DNA of 64,000 bases from Deferribacteraceae bacterium V6Fe1 (GCA_022813675.1 CP063375.1:1624001-1688000), one strand, 5' to 3'; shown: positions 16,399 to 25,308, counted from the first letter of the stretch. Notes: generated by a model from the letters alone, not told the origin. Program-made: numbers and translations.

Positions 16399-18012
16399 AT
16401 GAACAGACAAGAACATATTAAAAAGCTTAATGAAACATCTGCGTTTGATTTGTTGGTAATCGGCGGTGGTGCTACCGGGAGCGGTGTTGCGGTTGATGCA
16501 GCATCGAGAGGGCTGAGTGTGCTACTTGTTGAAAAGAATGATTTTGCCGAAGGGACGAGCAGCCGAAGCACCAAGTTAGTGCATGGCGGAGTTAGGTACC
16601 TTGAAAAGGCTGTTAAACATTTGGATAAGGAGCAATATTCGTTTGTAAAAGAAGGTCTCTATGAGAGAGGTGTTATTTTAAAAAATGCACCTCATTTGAC
16701 CAATAAAATACAATTTGTCACTCCACTTTACAAATGGTATGAACTGCCATATATCTTTGCCGGTTTAAAGCTTTATGATATCCTATCAGGTAAGATGAGG
16801 CTTGGTAAAAGTCGTTTATTATTTAGAAAAGAAACCCTTGAAAAGCTGCCTACACTCAATGATAAAAATTTAAAGGGTGGTGTTTTATACTTTGATGGAC
16901 AGTTTAATGATGCCAGGATGGCTGTCATGCTTGTTAAAACAGCGGTAAATCAAGGTGCTGTTGCTATTAATTATATGGAAGTCACAGGATTGATTAAAGA
17001 GAATAATAAGGTTGTGGGTGCAAATTTAAAAGATAATATTACAGGAGATACTTACACGGTTAATGCAAAGGCAGTAGTCAATGCTACGGGCGCATATGCT
17101 GACTCGATAAGAAAAATGGATGATGAAAATGTTGAGCCAGTATTAAAAGTAAGCTCCGGCATTCATATAATTTTAGATAAAAAATTTACTCCTACTGAAT
17201 ATGGGATGATGATTCCTCAAACTGAGGATGGAAGAGTTATTTTTGTATTACCTTGGGAAGGGCATGCATTAGTGGGGACTACTGATGACCCGTCTGTTAT
17301 ACGTGATCATCCGGAAGTTACTGATAATGAAATTGAATACGTTTTAAAACAAATTAGTAGATACTTTAAGATCCCTCCGACAAAAGATGATATTTTATCC
17401 GCTTGGTCAGGAATCAGGCCGCTTGTTAAAGATCCTGATGCCTCTTCAACTGAGGAAATATTAAGAAATCACTATATTGAAGTGAGCAAGTCAAAGCTCG
17501 TAACCATTACCGGCGGAAAGTGGACAAGCTATCGTCACATGGCCGAAGATGTCGTAGACAGAGTAGTAAAAGAATTCTCATTTAATGCAAATCCTTGTAT
17601 TACTCCGGATTTAAAAATCGCAGGCGGGGAAAATTTTGACCCTGAAGGGGATAAAATCCTTCAGAAAAAATATAATATTGAGCATGATATTGCTTTTCAT
17701 TTGCATAGGTCATACGGTTCTTTAGCAGAAGAGGTTATTAATTCATGCGAAAAAGATAGGGCATTTGTTAGACTTGAGTCCGGGCATCCTTATGTTGAAT
17801 CTGAAGTTTATTATTGTGTTAGAAATGAAATGGCAATGCATGTAGTTGATTTTTTGATTAGAAGGATTCCACTTGGTTTGGTTGATATTAGGGCTGCCAA
17901 ACATGCATCGGCAAAAGTATTGGAAATCATGTCAGAAGAATTAGGGTGGGACAAATCAAGAATTGATGAAGAGTTAAAACTGATTAGTGACAGGTTTGAT
18001 AAGGCTATATGA
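16399..18012 (+). CDS. glpD: FAD-dependent glycerol-3-phosphate dehydrogenase
   Basis: GlpD oxidises sn-glycerol-3-phosphate to dihydroxyacetone phosphate at the inner membrane and passes electrons to the quinone pool. The FAD-binding GxGxxG-like motif is DLLVIGGGATGSGVAVDAAS (about residues 17-36). GTSSRSTKLVHGGVRYLEKA and the second flavin block TITGGKWTSYRHMAEDVVD follow, with a C-terminal DAO_C domain (residues 400-530). The 537-residue length is normal. It directly follows the importer genes and overlaps the next gene by ATGA, forming an uptake-to-oxidation unit. Confidence 0.95.
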   Translation: MNRQEHIKKLNETSAFDLLVIGGGATGSGVAVDAASRGLSVLLVEKNDFAEGTSSRSTKLVHGGVRYLEKAVKHLDKEQYSFVKEGLYERGVILKNAPHLTNKIQFVTPLYKWYELPYIFAGLKLYDILSGKMRLGKSRLLFRKETLEKLPTLNDKNLKGGVLYFDGQFNDARMAVMLVKTAVNQGAVAINYMEVTGLIKENNKVVGANLKDNITGDTYTVNAKAVVNATGAYADSIRKMDDENVEPVLKVSSGIHIILDKKFTPTEYGMMIPQTEDGRVIFVLPWEGHALVGTTDDPSVIRDHPEVTDNEIEYVLKQISRYFKIPPTKDDILSAWSGIRPLVKDPDASSTEEILRNHYIEVSKSKLVTITGGKWTSYRHMAEDVVDRVVKEFSFNANPCITPDLKIAGGENFDPEGDKILQKKYNIEHDIAFHLHRSYGSLAEEVINSCEKDRAFVRLESGHPYVESEVYYCVRNEMAMHVVDFLIRRIPLGLVDIRAAKHASAKVLEIMSEELGWDKSRIDEELKLISDRFDKAI

Positions 18013-19355
18013 GGCAAAATTTAAAAGTGAAAGTATTTTATGTTTTAACTGACTTAGATACTGATTTGTCTGTTATTTTGAAAGGTAAGCCTAAGGCTTT
18101 ATTGCGTGTTAATGGCAAATATTTGATTCAAAGGCAAATTGAAGAATATTTAAAGCTCGGAATACCTGAGCGGGATATTACTGTTGTGGCTTCATCAGAG
18201 GTAGAAATTATCAAAGATGTTGTTTGCAATACTCTAAATATAAGTGTCACAGATTCAAAGCTGATGAATTGCCTTAAAGATTTTCAGGATGATTTTGTAA
18301 TAATCCATAATGATAGACACTTAATTACGGCTGCTAACTTAAAAAGAATTTTAGATGCAAAAACTTCTGTTTTTTCAAAAACCATCGACTTTTATTTTTT
18401 CTCTAAGGAAGATGTTTTAAAATTACAGGCACAGGATATTGATGAAATTTTTAATATTTTGTCAAAAGAGAGGATATCTCAATATTGCAATCTACAGTTA
18501 GTTGAATTAAACGGTCATCCCATAGAAAATACAGATGACCTTTATGAGCTGGAAAAATCATTATCTACATTTACCCTTGATGGCAAAAAGGCCTTTATTT
18601 TTGACCTTGACGGCACGGTATATTTGGGAGATTTACCTATAGAAAATACCATAAATTTTATTGTGACAAATTATCAAAAATACAAGTTTTATTTTATGAC
18701 CAATAACACATCCAAAAACCTGTCAGACTATATAAAACGTTTAAATAATTTTGGAATTCCCGCAACTATCGACAGAATAATATCACCTTTGCTCCCATTG
18801 ATAGATTATCTTAATAAGGAAAATATTACCAAAATCTATCCTGTTGCAAATACAAGTATGAAAAATTATCTGAAAGAGCGGATGCCTGAAATTATTTTTA
18901 CGGAAAATGAGAAAGAGTGCGAAGCTGTTGTCTTGGGATTTGATACTGAGCTTACTTATGAAAAATTAAAATCCGCTGCACTTCTTCTAAAAAATAAAAA
19001 TATTAAATATTTAGCGACTCATAGTGATAACGTTTGTCCTACCGATAAAGGGGATATACCGGATGTTGGCTCTTTTATTGCACTTTTTGAAAAAACGGTT
19101 AGCCGGACTCCTGAGATCATCTTTGGCAAGCCAAATAAGATATTGTTAGAGCCTATTTTGAAATTATACAAAGAGAGTGAGCTTGCTGTTTTTGGGGATA
19201 GGGTTTATACGGATAAAGTTTTGGCAAATAATGCTGGCATAGATTTTGTCCTTGTTTTAAGCGGAGAAGCTACCAGGGCCGATGTAGAAGGTTTGGAAAG
19301 ATTTCCTGAATTGATTATAAAAGATTGTGGTGAGTTAACACATTTTGGTAATTAA
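18009..19355 (+). CDS. Nucleotidyltransferase-like / HAD-IIA phosphatase fusion
   Basis: Two regions make up this 448-residue protein. Residues 1-185 resemble a sugar-phosphate nucleotidyltransferase fold (KGKPKALLRVNGKYLIQRQI), but the usual N-terminal glycine-rich loop is replaced by VLTDLDTDLSVIL, so catalysis is doubtful. Residues 190-448 are a NagD/PGP-type HAD: FIFDLDGTVYLGD with D199 and D201, MTNNTSKN (motif II Thr), FGKPNKILLEP (motif III Lys), and AVFGDRVYTDKVLANNAG (motif IV). HAD-IIA enzymes include glycerol-phosphate phosphatases. Coupling to glpD (ATGA overlap) suggests action on glycerol phosphate or a related ester, but this is inferred. Confidence 0.8.
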   Translation: MRQNLKVKVFYVLTDLDTDLSVILKGKPKALLRVNGKYLIQRQIEEYLKLGIPERDITVVASSEVEIIKDVVCNTLNISVTDSKLMNCLKDFQDDFVIIHNDRHLITAANLKRILDAKTSVFSKTIDFYFFSKEDVLKLQAQDIDEIFNILSKERISQYCNLQLVELNGHPIENTDDLYELEKSLSTFTLDGKKAFIFDLDGTVYLGDLPIENTINFIVTNYQKYKFYFMTNNTSKNLSDYIKRLNNFGIPATIDRIISPLLPLIDYLNKENITKIYPVANTSMKNYLKERMPEIIFTENEKECEAVVLGFDTELTYEKLKSAALLLKNKNIKYLATHSDNVCPTDKGDIPDVGSFIALFEKTVSRTPEIIFGKPNKILLEPILKLYKESELAVFGDRVYTDKVLANNAGIDFVLVLSGEATRADVEGLERFPELIIKDCGELTHFGN

Positions 19356-19360
19356 ATAAT

Positions 19361-20137
19361 TTATTTATATTTAAGGCTATATCTTCTTACAATATTTTCT
19401 TTTCTTTTTATTTCTTCTATGACTGCAGTCTTCTCCTCGTTAGTTAAGAGTTTGTAATATCTTCTTAAAAAGCTGATTAGCGATTTAAGCCTGATACTTT
19501 CCATGTATGGAGTGTTGAGACTTAACTGGTCATCTGTTATAGCTCTTTTTACAAGGGTTTTGGTCGGGAGATACAATATATTATTAAAAAAAGCGAGTCT
19601 TAACCATAAGTCATAATCTTCGCAAACTTTTAGATAAGGGTTAAATACCCCTGCTTTGGAGAAAACACTTTTGTGAAGCAAAATGGAAGATGGACTTATT
19701 CGGCAAATATCCAAGATTTTTGTTAATATCTTCCCGCCATATTTTTTATGCTTTTCCCCTTGATTTAAAAATTTACCCTTCCTGTACCAAAATTCATCAG
19801 TATGGCATACAAAAGAGCCACGCTGAATCATATTTCTCAATTGAAATTCTAATTTAAATTTTAGCCAAATGTCATCCGAGTCAAGAAATGCAATATATTC
19901 TCCGCTACTAACTTTTATGCCAAGGTTCCTTGAAAAACTTACCCCTCTGTTTATCTCATTTTTAAGGAGCACAATTCTTGATAAGTATGGCTTTAAATAA
20001 TTTTCAATATCAACTTTTGAGCCATCATCAATGACTATTATCTCAGTATTTTTATAAGTTTGAAAAAATACACTTTCGATGGCATCTTTAAGCGTTTGTA
20101 TCCTGTTATAAACCGGTATAATTACAGAGATTTTCAT
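19361..20137 (-). CDS. Family 2 glycosyltransferase
   Basis: This 258-residue GT-A enzyme begins MKISVIIPVYNRIQTLKDAI and has the nucleotide-binding EIIVIDDGS near residue 35, the metal-binding DSDD (YIAFLDSDDIW, about residue 86), and the acceptor-side CEDYDLWLRLAF near residue 172. There are no membrane helices. Donor and acceptor cannot be told. It overlaps the Lrp-type gene by 4 bp and shares its strand, so it may be the last gene of a 22.6-19.4 kb minus-strand run. No polysaccharide cluster is nearby. Confidence 0.87.
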   Translation of the reverse strand: MKISVIIPVYNRIQTLKDAIESVFFQTYKNTEIIVIDDGSKVDIENYLKPYLSRIVLLKNEINRGVSFSRNLGIKVSSGEYIAFLDSDDIWLKFKLEFQLRNMIQRGSFVCHTDEFWYRKGKFLNQGEKHKKYGGKILTKILDICRISPSSILLHKSVFSKAGVFNPYLKVCEDYDLWLRLAFFNNILYLPTKTLVKRAITDDQLSLNTPYMESIRLKSLISFLRRYYKLLTNEEKTAVIEEIKRKENIVRRYSLKYK

Positions 20138-20604
20138 TCAAAAAAGTCTTCAGTCAACCTCTTTTTATTCATAATAGTCGAAAATACCAGTATTGTATTA
20201 GTCCGCTGGACACCGCTTATGTTTCTCAATTTTTTAATTAATCTCGAAAGGGTGGATGTATTTTTCGTGACAACTTTTAAAATCATTGTGAAATCTCCCG
20301 TGACATGATGGCATTCCACTATGTCTTGGGAAATCTCGCTCAAAGACTGTTCAAAATCTATTATATGCTGTGTGTTATCAATACTTATTCCGATAAATGC
20401 AGTAATGTCATATCCCAGGGCTTTATAATTTACTTCAGTTGTGTACTGTTTTATTATGCCGTCAGACTCAAGTTTTTTTACCCTTTCGATAACTGATGGG
20501 GATTTCATTCCGACCGTTTTTGCAATATCGGCATATGGGATGCGGCCATTTTTTATCATTAGATTAATAATTTGAATATCAATTTCATCAAGATTATGCT
20601 TCAT
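20134..20604 (-). CDS. Lrp/AsnC-family transcription regulator
   Basis: The protein has an N-terminal helix-turn-helix (DEIDIQIINLMIKNGRIPYA, then PSVIERVKKLESDGIIKQY) and a C-terminal RAM ligand-binding domain (FIGISIDNTQHIIDFEQSL, VVECHHVTGDFTMILKV-type block seen as VECHHVTGDFTMILKVV). It would bind amino acids or related ligands and control metabolism genes. I chose ATG 20604 with GAGGT eight bases upstream over GTG 20619, which would overlap nth. The length is 156 residues. Targets are unknown. Confidence 0.9.
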   Translation of the reverse strand: MKHNLDEIDIQIINLMIKNGRIPYADIAKTVGMKSPSVIERVKKLESDGIIKQYTTEVNYKALGYDITAFIGISIDNTQHIIDFEQSLSEISQDIVECHHVTGDFTMILKVVTKNTSTLSRLIKKLRNISGVQRTNTILVFSTIMNKKRLTEDFFE

Positions 20605-20608
20605 ATAA

Positions 20609-21265
20609 TTACCTCGCACTTTTTAAGCCAATTTTATCACAATATTTATCAATAAAGCAACTTGAACATAAAGGGGAAATTGGTTTGCATAGTTTTTGTC
20701 CATACACAACGAGTATTTCATTTAGTTTTATCCAGTATTTTTCTGGAATGATTTTTTTTAGTTCTATTTCGGTTTCGTCAGGGGATTTAGTTTTTACGAG
20801 TCCAATCCTGTTTGATATTCTGTGAACATGCGTGTCGACACAAACTTCATTTTTTTTAAATCCTTCAATCATTACAAGCGTGGCTGTCTTTCTTCCGATT
20901 CCTTTAAACTTTAATAGCTCATCAATATTATCAGGCACTTTGGAATTGTACTCATCAACCAATTTTTGGGAAATCTCCTTTATAGTGACAGCCTTTTTTT
21001 TATAAAAACCTGCCGGGAAAATAAGTTTTTCAAGCTCTTCCAATGACAGTTGCAGCACTTTCTCAGGTGTGTCTGCATGTTTAAACAGATTAAATGATGA
21101 TTTTAACGTTACCTCGTCCTTAGTGCGTAACGATATGATAGTGCTTATTAATACCTTAAAAGGGTCGTTGTTGCATACTTTCGCAATCTTTGTGACGGAT
21201 GGTTCATTTTCATTTTTATAGAATTTTTCAAGGTTTTTAAATATTGCTTGGATATCTTTAGACAT
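20609..21265 (-). CDS. nth: Endonuclease III
   Basis: Nth is a DNA glycosylase/AP lyase for oxidised pyrimidines. The helix-hairpin-helix LLKFKGIGRKTATLVMIEG (about residues 107-125) contains the catalytic Lys. The catalytic Asp lies in VCVDTHVHRISNRIGLV near residue 132. The [4Fe-4S] ligands follow the C-X6-C-X2-C-X5-C pattern in CKPISPLCSSCFIDKYC near the C-terminus. Length (218 residues) is normal. It overlaps the upstream 82-residue gene by 8 bp. Confidence 0.95.
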   Translation of the reverse strand: MSKDIQAIFKNLEKFYKNENEPSVTKIAKVCNNDPFKVLISTIISLRTKDEVTLKSSFNLFKHADTPEKVLQLSLEELEKLIFPAGFYKKKAVTIKEISQKLVDEYNSKVPDNIDELLKFKGIGRKTATLVMIEGFKKNEVCVDTHVHRISNRIGLVKTKSPDETEIELKKIIPEKYWIKLNEILVVYGQKLCKPISPLCSSCFIDKYCDKIGLKSAR

Positions 21266-21506
21266 TATCTATAAAATCTCGGACTTTTGGCTTTAGGTGG
21301 AGATTATCAAGGTTAAATTTTTTTAGAGAAGCGGCAATTACATTTGCCTTGTATTCATCGGTTGCTTTTCTGTCAATGATAATCATATATTTATCATTGA
21401 CTTTACAAAGACCACCTTTGGCACTTGTTTTTTCAAATCTGACTTTAATGTCCAGCTTGTCACAAATTTCGGTAAGGTCAGATATTATCTTTTTTATATT
21501 GCTCAT
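21258..21506 (-). CDS. Small conserved-looking protein, unknown function
   Basis: The 82-residue product is not recognised. It has a Lys-rich N-terminal helix (MSNIKKIISDLTEICDKL), a central strand pair (GGLCKVNDKYMIIIDRKA) and a C-terminal helix. It has no signal peptide. It overlaps the MFS gene upstream by ATGA and nth downstream by 8 bp, so it is translated between them and is probably real. A role in DNA repair because of nth is only a guess. Confidence 0.6.
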   Translation of the reverse strand: MSNIKKIISDLTEICDKLDIKVRFEKTSAKGGLCKVNDKYMIIIDRKATDEYKANVIAASLKKFNLDNLHLKPKVRDFIDNV

Positions 21507-22651
21507 GACTGATATTTTAGCAAAAATTTTTTTCTATACAATAATAAAATTACAGCAGCTGAAAAACTGAATATACTGCCAATCATAAACATATGATTTA
21601 CACCTACAAGGTCAAAGAGATATCCGGAAAGGATTGAGCCAAATATTGCTCCTAGCCCGTAAATCAAAGATGAGTAAAAGCTCTGTGCCTTAAGTCTGCA
21701 GTCGGCAGCAATGTAATCTTTTATATATCTTATGATTGACAAGTGAAATGTGCCAAATGCAAATCCGTGAAGTATATTTATTAAAAGCAATATTGCTGCG
21801 AATTTTGCATATCCGATGACAAATGATCTTAACCCTCCCAAAAACATTGAAACAATTAAGAGAGTAATAGGTGAGATTGTCTTGAAAAGTTTATTGGAAA
21901 AAAACATCAATAAAATTTCCGTGATAATTCCTATAGACCATATTGCCCCGGCAATAGTTTGAGATTCATTAAGGTATTCAACCTTAATGTTCAAAAAATT
22001 ATGAAAAAAGGTTAATGATATGTAGTGCAATATACTCGCTGTAAGGATGATTTTAAAATCAATACCTAATTTGTTGTTAACGTTTATATGCTCATTTTTT
22101 TCTATGCTTTCAGGCTCAATTGAAAGTATAGTCAAGGCAGAAAGTAGCCCTGTTAATATTGTCATTGTAATGAATACGTTAACGCTGAAATAATCCACAA
22201 GAAACCCGGTAAGAGTAGTAAAGCATATAAATCCGACTGAGCCAAACATCCTTATTTTACCATATTCTATTCCTGATTCTCTTGAAAACTCATTGGTAAT
22301 ATGATCCATTACGGGCAAAATACCTACTCTCGCAATGGAATAAATTACAAAGGTTAAAAATGTGAGAAAATAATTTTTTGAAAGCAAAAGTATAACGCTG
22401 ACATTTGAAATTAATATCGCCAATATAACGAATACCGTCTTTGAGTTTATTTTGTTATATGTTTTAGTCCATATATTGGTTAATAAAAATTTAATAATGG
22501 ATATAACTGTAATAAAGAGACCTATATCTTTCCCTGAAAATCCGTTGTGTTTTAGATATAAAGCCACAAAGGGGATAAATATCCCGAGTGTTCCAAAGTG
22601 AAAAAAGTAAAAAAAAGACAAAAAGGCGGCTTTTTTTGTATGTGACACCAT
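21503..22651 (-). CDS. Major facilitator transporter, MFS_1-like
   Basis: The 382-residue protein has about 12 membrane helices in two halves. The start FFYFFHFGTLGIFIPFVALY and the segment GFSGKDIGLFITVISII match the MFS_1-like/HcaT (phenylpropionate, nucleoside-proton) branch, and RMFGSVGFICFTTLTGFL is the cytoplasmic motif-A region. The substrate is unknown. Its ATG lies in the loop of a terminator-type hairpin behind the cysteine desulfurase gene, and no good Shine-Dalgarno is seen, so expression may be low or conditional. An internal TTG at codon 11 is an alternative start. Confidence 0.85.
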   Translation of the reverse strand: MVSHTKKAAFLSFFYFFHFGTLGIFIPFVALYLKHNGFSGKDIGLFITVISIIKFLLTNIWTKTYNKINSKTVFVILAILISNVSVILLLSKNYFLTFLTFVIYSIARVGILPVMDHITNEFSRESGIEYGKIRMFGSVGFICFTTLTGFLVDYFSVNVFITMTILTGLLSALTILSIEPESIEKNEHINVNNKLGIDFKIILTASILHYISLTFFHNFLNIKVEYLNESQTIAGAIWSIGIITEILLMFFSNKLFKTISPITLLIVSMFLGGLRSFVIGYAKFAAILLLINILHGFAFGTFHLSIIRYIKDYIAADCRLKAQSFYSSLIYGLGAIFGSILSGYLFDLVGVNHMFMIGSIFSFSAAVILLLYRKKFLLKYQS

Positions 22652-22662
22652 AGCCGCCTTTT
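22621..22662 (-). terminator. Terminator hairpin overlapping the MFS start
   Basis: On the minus strand AAAAGGCGGCT pairs with AGCCGCCTTTT across a 20-nt loop, followed by more T. It starts 4 nt after the cysteine desulfurase stop. The MFS ATG (22651-22649) is the first codon of the loop, so the structure can both end upstream transcription and hide that start. Confidence 0.7.
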
Positions 22663-22665
22663 ATG

Positions 22666-23832
22666 CTAAGAATTTTGAATTTGTTGGTAAAGAGGTGAAA
22701 TGGCTCTAAGCTTTGCTACATTTTCCTTTAAGATTTCAACGGCTTTATCCACTTCCTCTAATGTGTTGAATCTTCCAAGGCTAAAGCGTAGTGCTCCGTG
22801 AGCATCTACAGGGTTTATATTTATAGCTTTGAGCACATGCGAAGCATCCATACTGTCGGATGAGCAAGCTGAGCCTGTGGAGCAGCATATTTCACCTGCA
22901 TAGACCATAAGAGCTTCACCCTCGATATATTTAAAGGTGATGTTGGAAACACTACAAATTCTCGGCTCGCCACCATTTACATAGCAATGAGGGATTTCCG
23001 TGACTACCCTCTGCTCAAATCTGTCTCTTAATGCTTTTATATGAGCTATGTCTTTATCAAGTTCATTTGAAATTATTTCACAGGCTTTTCCGATACCTAC
23101 AATATAAGGGACATTTTCTGTGCCTGCACGAAGTCCAAACTCATGGTGCCCACCGTAAATAATAGGCTTTATAATTTCTTTCAGCTCCCTATCGACATAA
23201 AGTACCCCAACCCCTTTTGGCGCATAAATTTTATGACCGGAAAAGCTTAAAAGGTGAACCCCCAAATCAGATACATCCACCTTCATTTTGCCGACAGCCT
23301 GAACAGCGTCCGTATGAAAAATAATCCCTTTTTCTCTGGCATAAGTAGCCAACTCTTTGATAGGCTGAATTGTTCCTATTTCATTGTTGGCAAGCATAAT
23401 ACTTACCAATATTGTTTTGTCTGTTATAGCCTTTTTAAAATCCTCAATTTCTATATGCCCGGAATTATTAACCGGGAGATAGGTTATTTCAAATCCCTCT
23501 TTTTCAAGCTCTTCACATGCTTCGGTTATAGCTTTGTGCTCAATATTTGAAGTGATAATATGATTCCCTTTGTGCTTTAAAGCTTTGGCAATTCCAAAAA
23601 GGGCAAGATTATCGGATTCCGAGCCGCTTGCCGTAAATACAATTTCTTCAGGCTCGGCAGATATTAGATTTGCTACTTTTCCCCTTGCATTTTCAAGATG
23701 TTCTCTTGCAGTCCTGCCGAGAGAATGCAGGCTTGATGGGTTGCCAAAGATATCCTCAAAATAAGGAAGCATAGCATCTACAACCCTTTTATCAACTTTT
23801 GTAGTTGCACTATTATCAAAGTATATAGCCAT
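22666..23832 (-). CDS. iscS: Cysteine desulfurase (NifS/IscS type)
   Basis: This PLP enzyme removes sulfur from cysteine for Fe-S cluster and other thio-cofactor synthesis. It shows FDNSATTKVD at the N-terminus, SGSESDNLALFG, TDAVQAVGK, the PLP Lys in SFSGHKIYAPKG near residue 199, and the mobile catalytic Cys in CCSTGSACSS near residue 319. ATG 23832 with GAGGTAA upstream is preferred to TTG 23853, which overlaps the Rrf2 gene. The 388-residue protein follows an Rrf2 regulator and cysE, so cysteine synthesis and sulfur use are joined. No IscU gene follows. Confidence 0.94.
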   Translation of the reverse strand: MAIYFDNSATTKVDKRVVDAMLPYFEDIFGNPSSLHSLGRTAREHLENARGKVANLISAEPEEIVFTASGSESDNLALFGIAKALKHKGNHIITSNIEHKAITEACEELEKEGFEITYLPVNNSGHIEIEDFKKAITDKTILVSIMLANNEIGTIQPIKELATYAREKGIIFHTDAVQAVGKMKVDVSDLGVHLLSFSGHKIYAPKGVGVLYVDRELKEIIKPIIYGGHHEFGLRAGTENVPYIVGIGKACEIISNELDKDIAHIKALRDRFEQRVVTEIPHCYVNGGEPRICSVSNITFKYIEGEALMVYAGEICCSTGSACSSDSMDASHVLKAININPVDAHGALRFSLGRFNTLEEVDKAVEILKENVAKLRAISPLYQQIQNS

Positions 23833-23843
23833 ATTTATTACCT

Positions 23844-24257
23844 CTACAGACAATTATTTTTATTTTTTAAATCAGCAAGTGTAACTTTATCAAAGAAAAT
23901 ATCAATATCTTTTTTTAGCTCAAACCAGAGCCAATTAATTGCACATTCAGACGATTTGGTACAGCCTTGATTGTCAATACAATCAACTGGCTTTATAGGG
24001 CCATCCATTGCATAAATAACTTGCCTGACAGTTATCTCAGAAGGATTTTTTGCTAACATATATCCGCCGCTTATACCTCTTGTAGACATTACAACACCGG
24101 CTTTTTTTAATTTTGAGAAAATTTGCTCAAGATATTTTAAAGAAATATCTTCATATTCCGAAATCTTTTTTAAAGATACAGGTTCACTTTCGCCATTAAG
24201 TACCAAAAGAGCATAAATTGCCCTTATTGCATACCTACTCTTCGTTGTTATTTTCAT
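23844..24257 (-). CDS. Rrf2-family regulator, IscR-like with Fe-S cysteines
   Basis: The 137-residue protein has an Rrf2 winged helix ([20 protein letters not shown], then [12 protein letters not shown] and RGISGGYML). Three cysteines are spaced C-X5-C-X5-C (CIDNQGC, then SSEC) as in IscR, where they hold a [2Fe-2S] cluster. It probably senses Fe-S or cysteine status and controls its own operon cysE-rrf2-desulfurase. It overlaps cysE by 23 bp. CymR, the cysteine-responsive Rrf2 member, lacks these cysteines, so an IscR-type role is more likely. Confidence 0.9.
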   Translation of the reverse strand: MKITTKSRYAIRAIYALLVLNGESEPVSLKKISEYEDISLKYLEQIFSKLKKAGVVMSTRGISGGYMLAKNPSEITVRQVIYAMDGPIKPVDCIDNQGCTKSSECAINWLWFELKKDIDIFFDKVTLADLKNKNNCL

Positions 24258-24897
24258 TTTTGGTATCCCCTTTAGCGTTCATAATTTCTTTTTCTATACT
24301 TACAACCCTATCTATTATACATTCTATTGCCTTTGCGACCGGGTCAGGAAGATTGCTGTGATCAAAGTCAACCTTTTTATCTCCTGAGACTATTCTGCCT
24401 GGAATTCCGACAACTGTAGAGTTTGGCGGGACTTCCTTTACTACTACGGAGTTTGAACCTATTTTAGAATTATCACCCACCTTAAATGGCCCGAGGATTT
24501 TTGCCCCTGAGCCAATTACCACGTTATTACCTATGGTAGGGTGCCTTTTCCCCTTATTCAGACTTACTCCGCCAAGAGTTACTCCGTGATAAATTGTAAC
24601 GTTATCGCCTATTTCCGCTGTTTCTCCGATAACTACGCCCATTCCATGATCAATAAAGAAATTTTTACCTATTTTTGCTCCCGGGTGGATTTCAATGCCC
24701 GTAAAAAATCTGCCTAAATGGGATATAAATCTTCCTAAAAAGTAAAATCCTTTTCTCCAAAACCAGTTTGCCACTCTGTGAAAAAGTATTGCGTGAAAAC
24801 CCGGATAGCAAAATATAACTTCAAGTACGCTTCTTGCAGCCGGATCTCTTTCAAAAATTGTGTCGATCTCTTCCCTTAATGTTTTAAATATTTTCAT
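24235..24897 (-). CDS. cysE: Serine O-acetyltransferase
   Basis: CysE makes O-acetylserine, the carbon skeleton for cysteine. The N-terminal helical region has [20 protein letters not shown] and the C-terminal left-handed beta-helix carries hexapeptide repeats. The active-site His block is [19 protein letters not shown], followed by YHGVTLGG and [13 protein letters not shown]. At 220 residues it is the shorter form common outside enterobacteria. The C-terminal tail has charged residues rather than the usual final Ile. It heads the cysE-rrf2-desulfurase operon. Confidence 0.94.
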   Translation of the reverse strand: MKIFKTLREEIDTIFERDPAARSVLEVIFCYPGFHAILFHRVANWFWRKGFYFLGRFISHLGRFFTGIEIHPGAKIGKNFFIDHGMGVVIGETAEIGDNVTIYHGVTLGGVSLNKGKRHPTIGNNVVIGSGAKILGPFKVGDNSKIGSNSVVVKEVPPNSTVVGIPGRIVSGDKKVDFDHSNLPDPVAKAIECIIDRVVSIEKEIMNAKGDTKNENNNEE

Positions 24898-24902
24898 AAA
24901 TC

Positions 24903-24914
24903 CTACCCTGGTAG
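24903..24914. promoter_or_regulatory. Short inverted repeat before cysE
   Basis: CTACC-CT-GGTAG is a 5-bp inverted repeat 6 bp before the cysE ATG. It could be an operator for the Rrf2-type regulator, but it is short and unproven. Confidence 0.3.
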
Positions 24915-24933
24915 TAGTGAATGTATTTAAAAA

Positions 24934-24965
24934 AATACCTGTATTGTCAAGACAATACAGGTATT
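24934..24965 (-). terminator. Ferredoxin terminator that may also carry the cysE promoter
   Basis: AATACCTGTATTGTC and GACAATACAGGTATT are a perfect 15-bp inverted repeat with a 2-nt centre. On the minus strand it is followed by a run of T, a normal intrinsic terminator 13 bp after the ferredoxin stop. It also contains TTGACA in the minus direction, about 17-18 bp before AATACA/ATACAT, so it may double as the cysE -35 region. The outer ATACCTG/CAGGTAT resemble IscR type-1 half-sites, but with a longer spacing. Confidence 0.7.
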
Positions 24966-24978
24966 CTATAAAGATTAA

Positions 24979-25161
<183 letters not shown>

Positions 25162-25177
25162 TTAGATTGTATATAGA

Positions 25178-25206
25178 TTAATAGTTACCAACTCGTATAT
25201 TGTCAA
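25178..25206 (-). promoter_or_regulatory. Promoter of the ferredoxin gene
   Basis: On the minus strand TTGACA (25206-25201), 17 bp, TATTAA (25183-25178); nearly consensus. Confidence 0.75.
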
Positions 25207-25251
25207 CAAAAATTTTATTAAACTTCAAGTTTGATTTATCACCATTTGGGG

Positions 25252-25280
25252 TTGCATTTTAGTAAAATAGATTATATTAA
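25252..25280 (+). promoter_or_regulatory. Promoter of the 25.3-kb small protein gene
   Basis: TTGCAT (25252-25257), 17 bp, TATTAA (25275-25280), 28 bp before the ATG. Confidence 0.6.
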
Positions 25281-25308
25281 CCCTAAAAATAAATTTTGGA
25301 GGAATATT

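Noticed and set aside
24934-24965. Transposon end or attachment site for the 15-bp palindrome
   Set aside because: No second copy or transposase is nearby, and it lies right behind the ferredoxin stop with a T run, as expected of a terminator.
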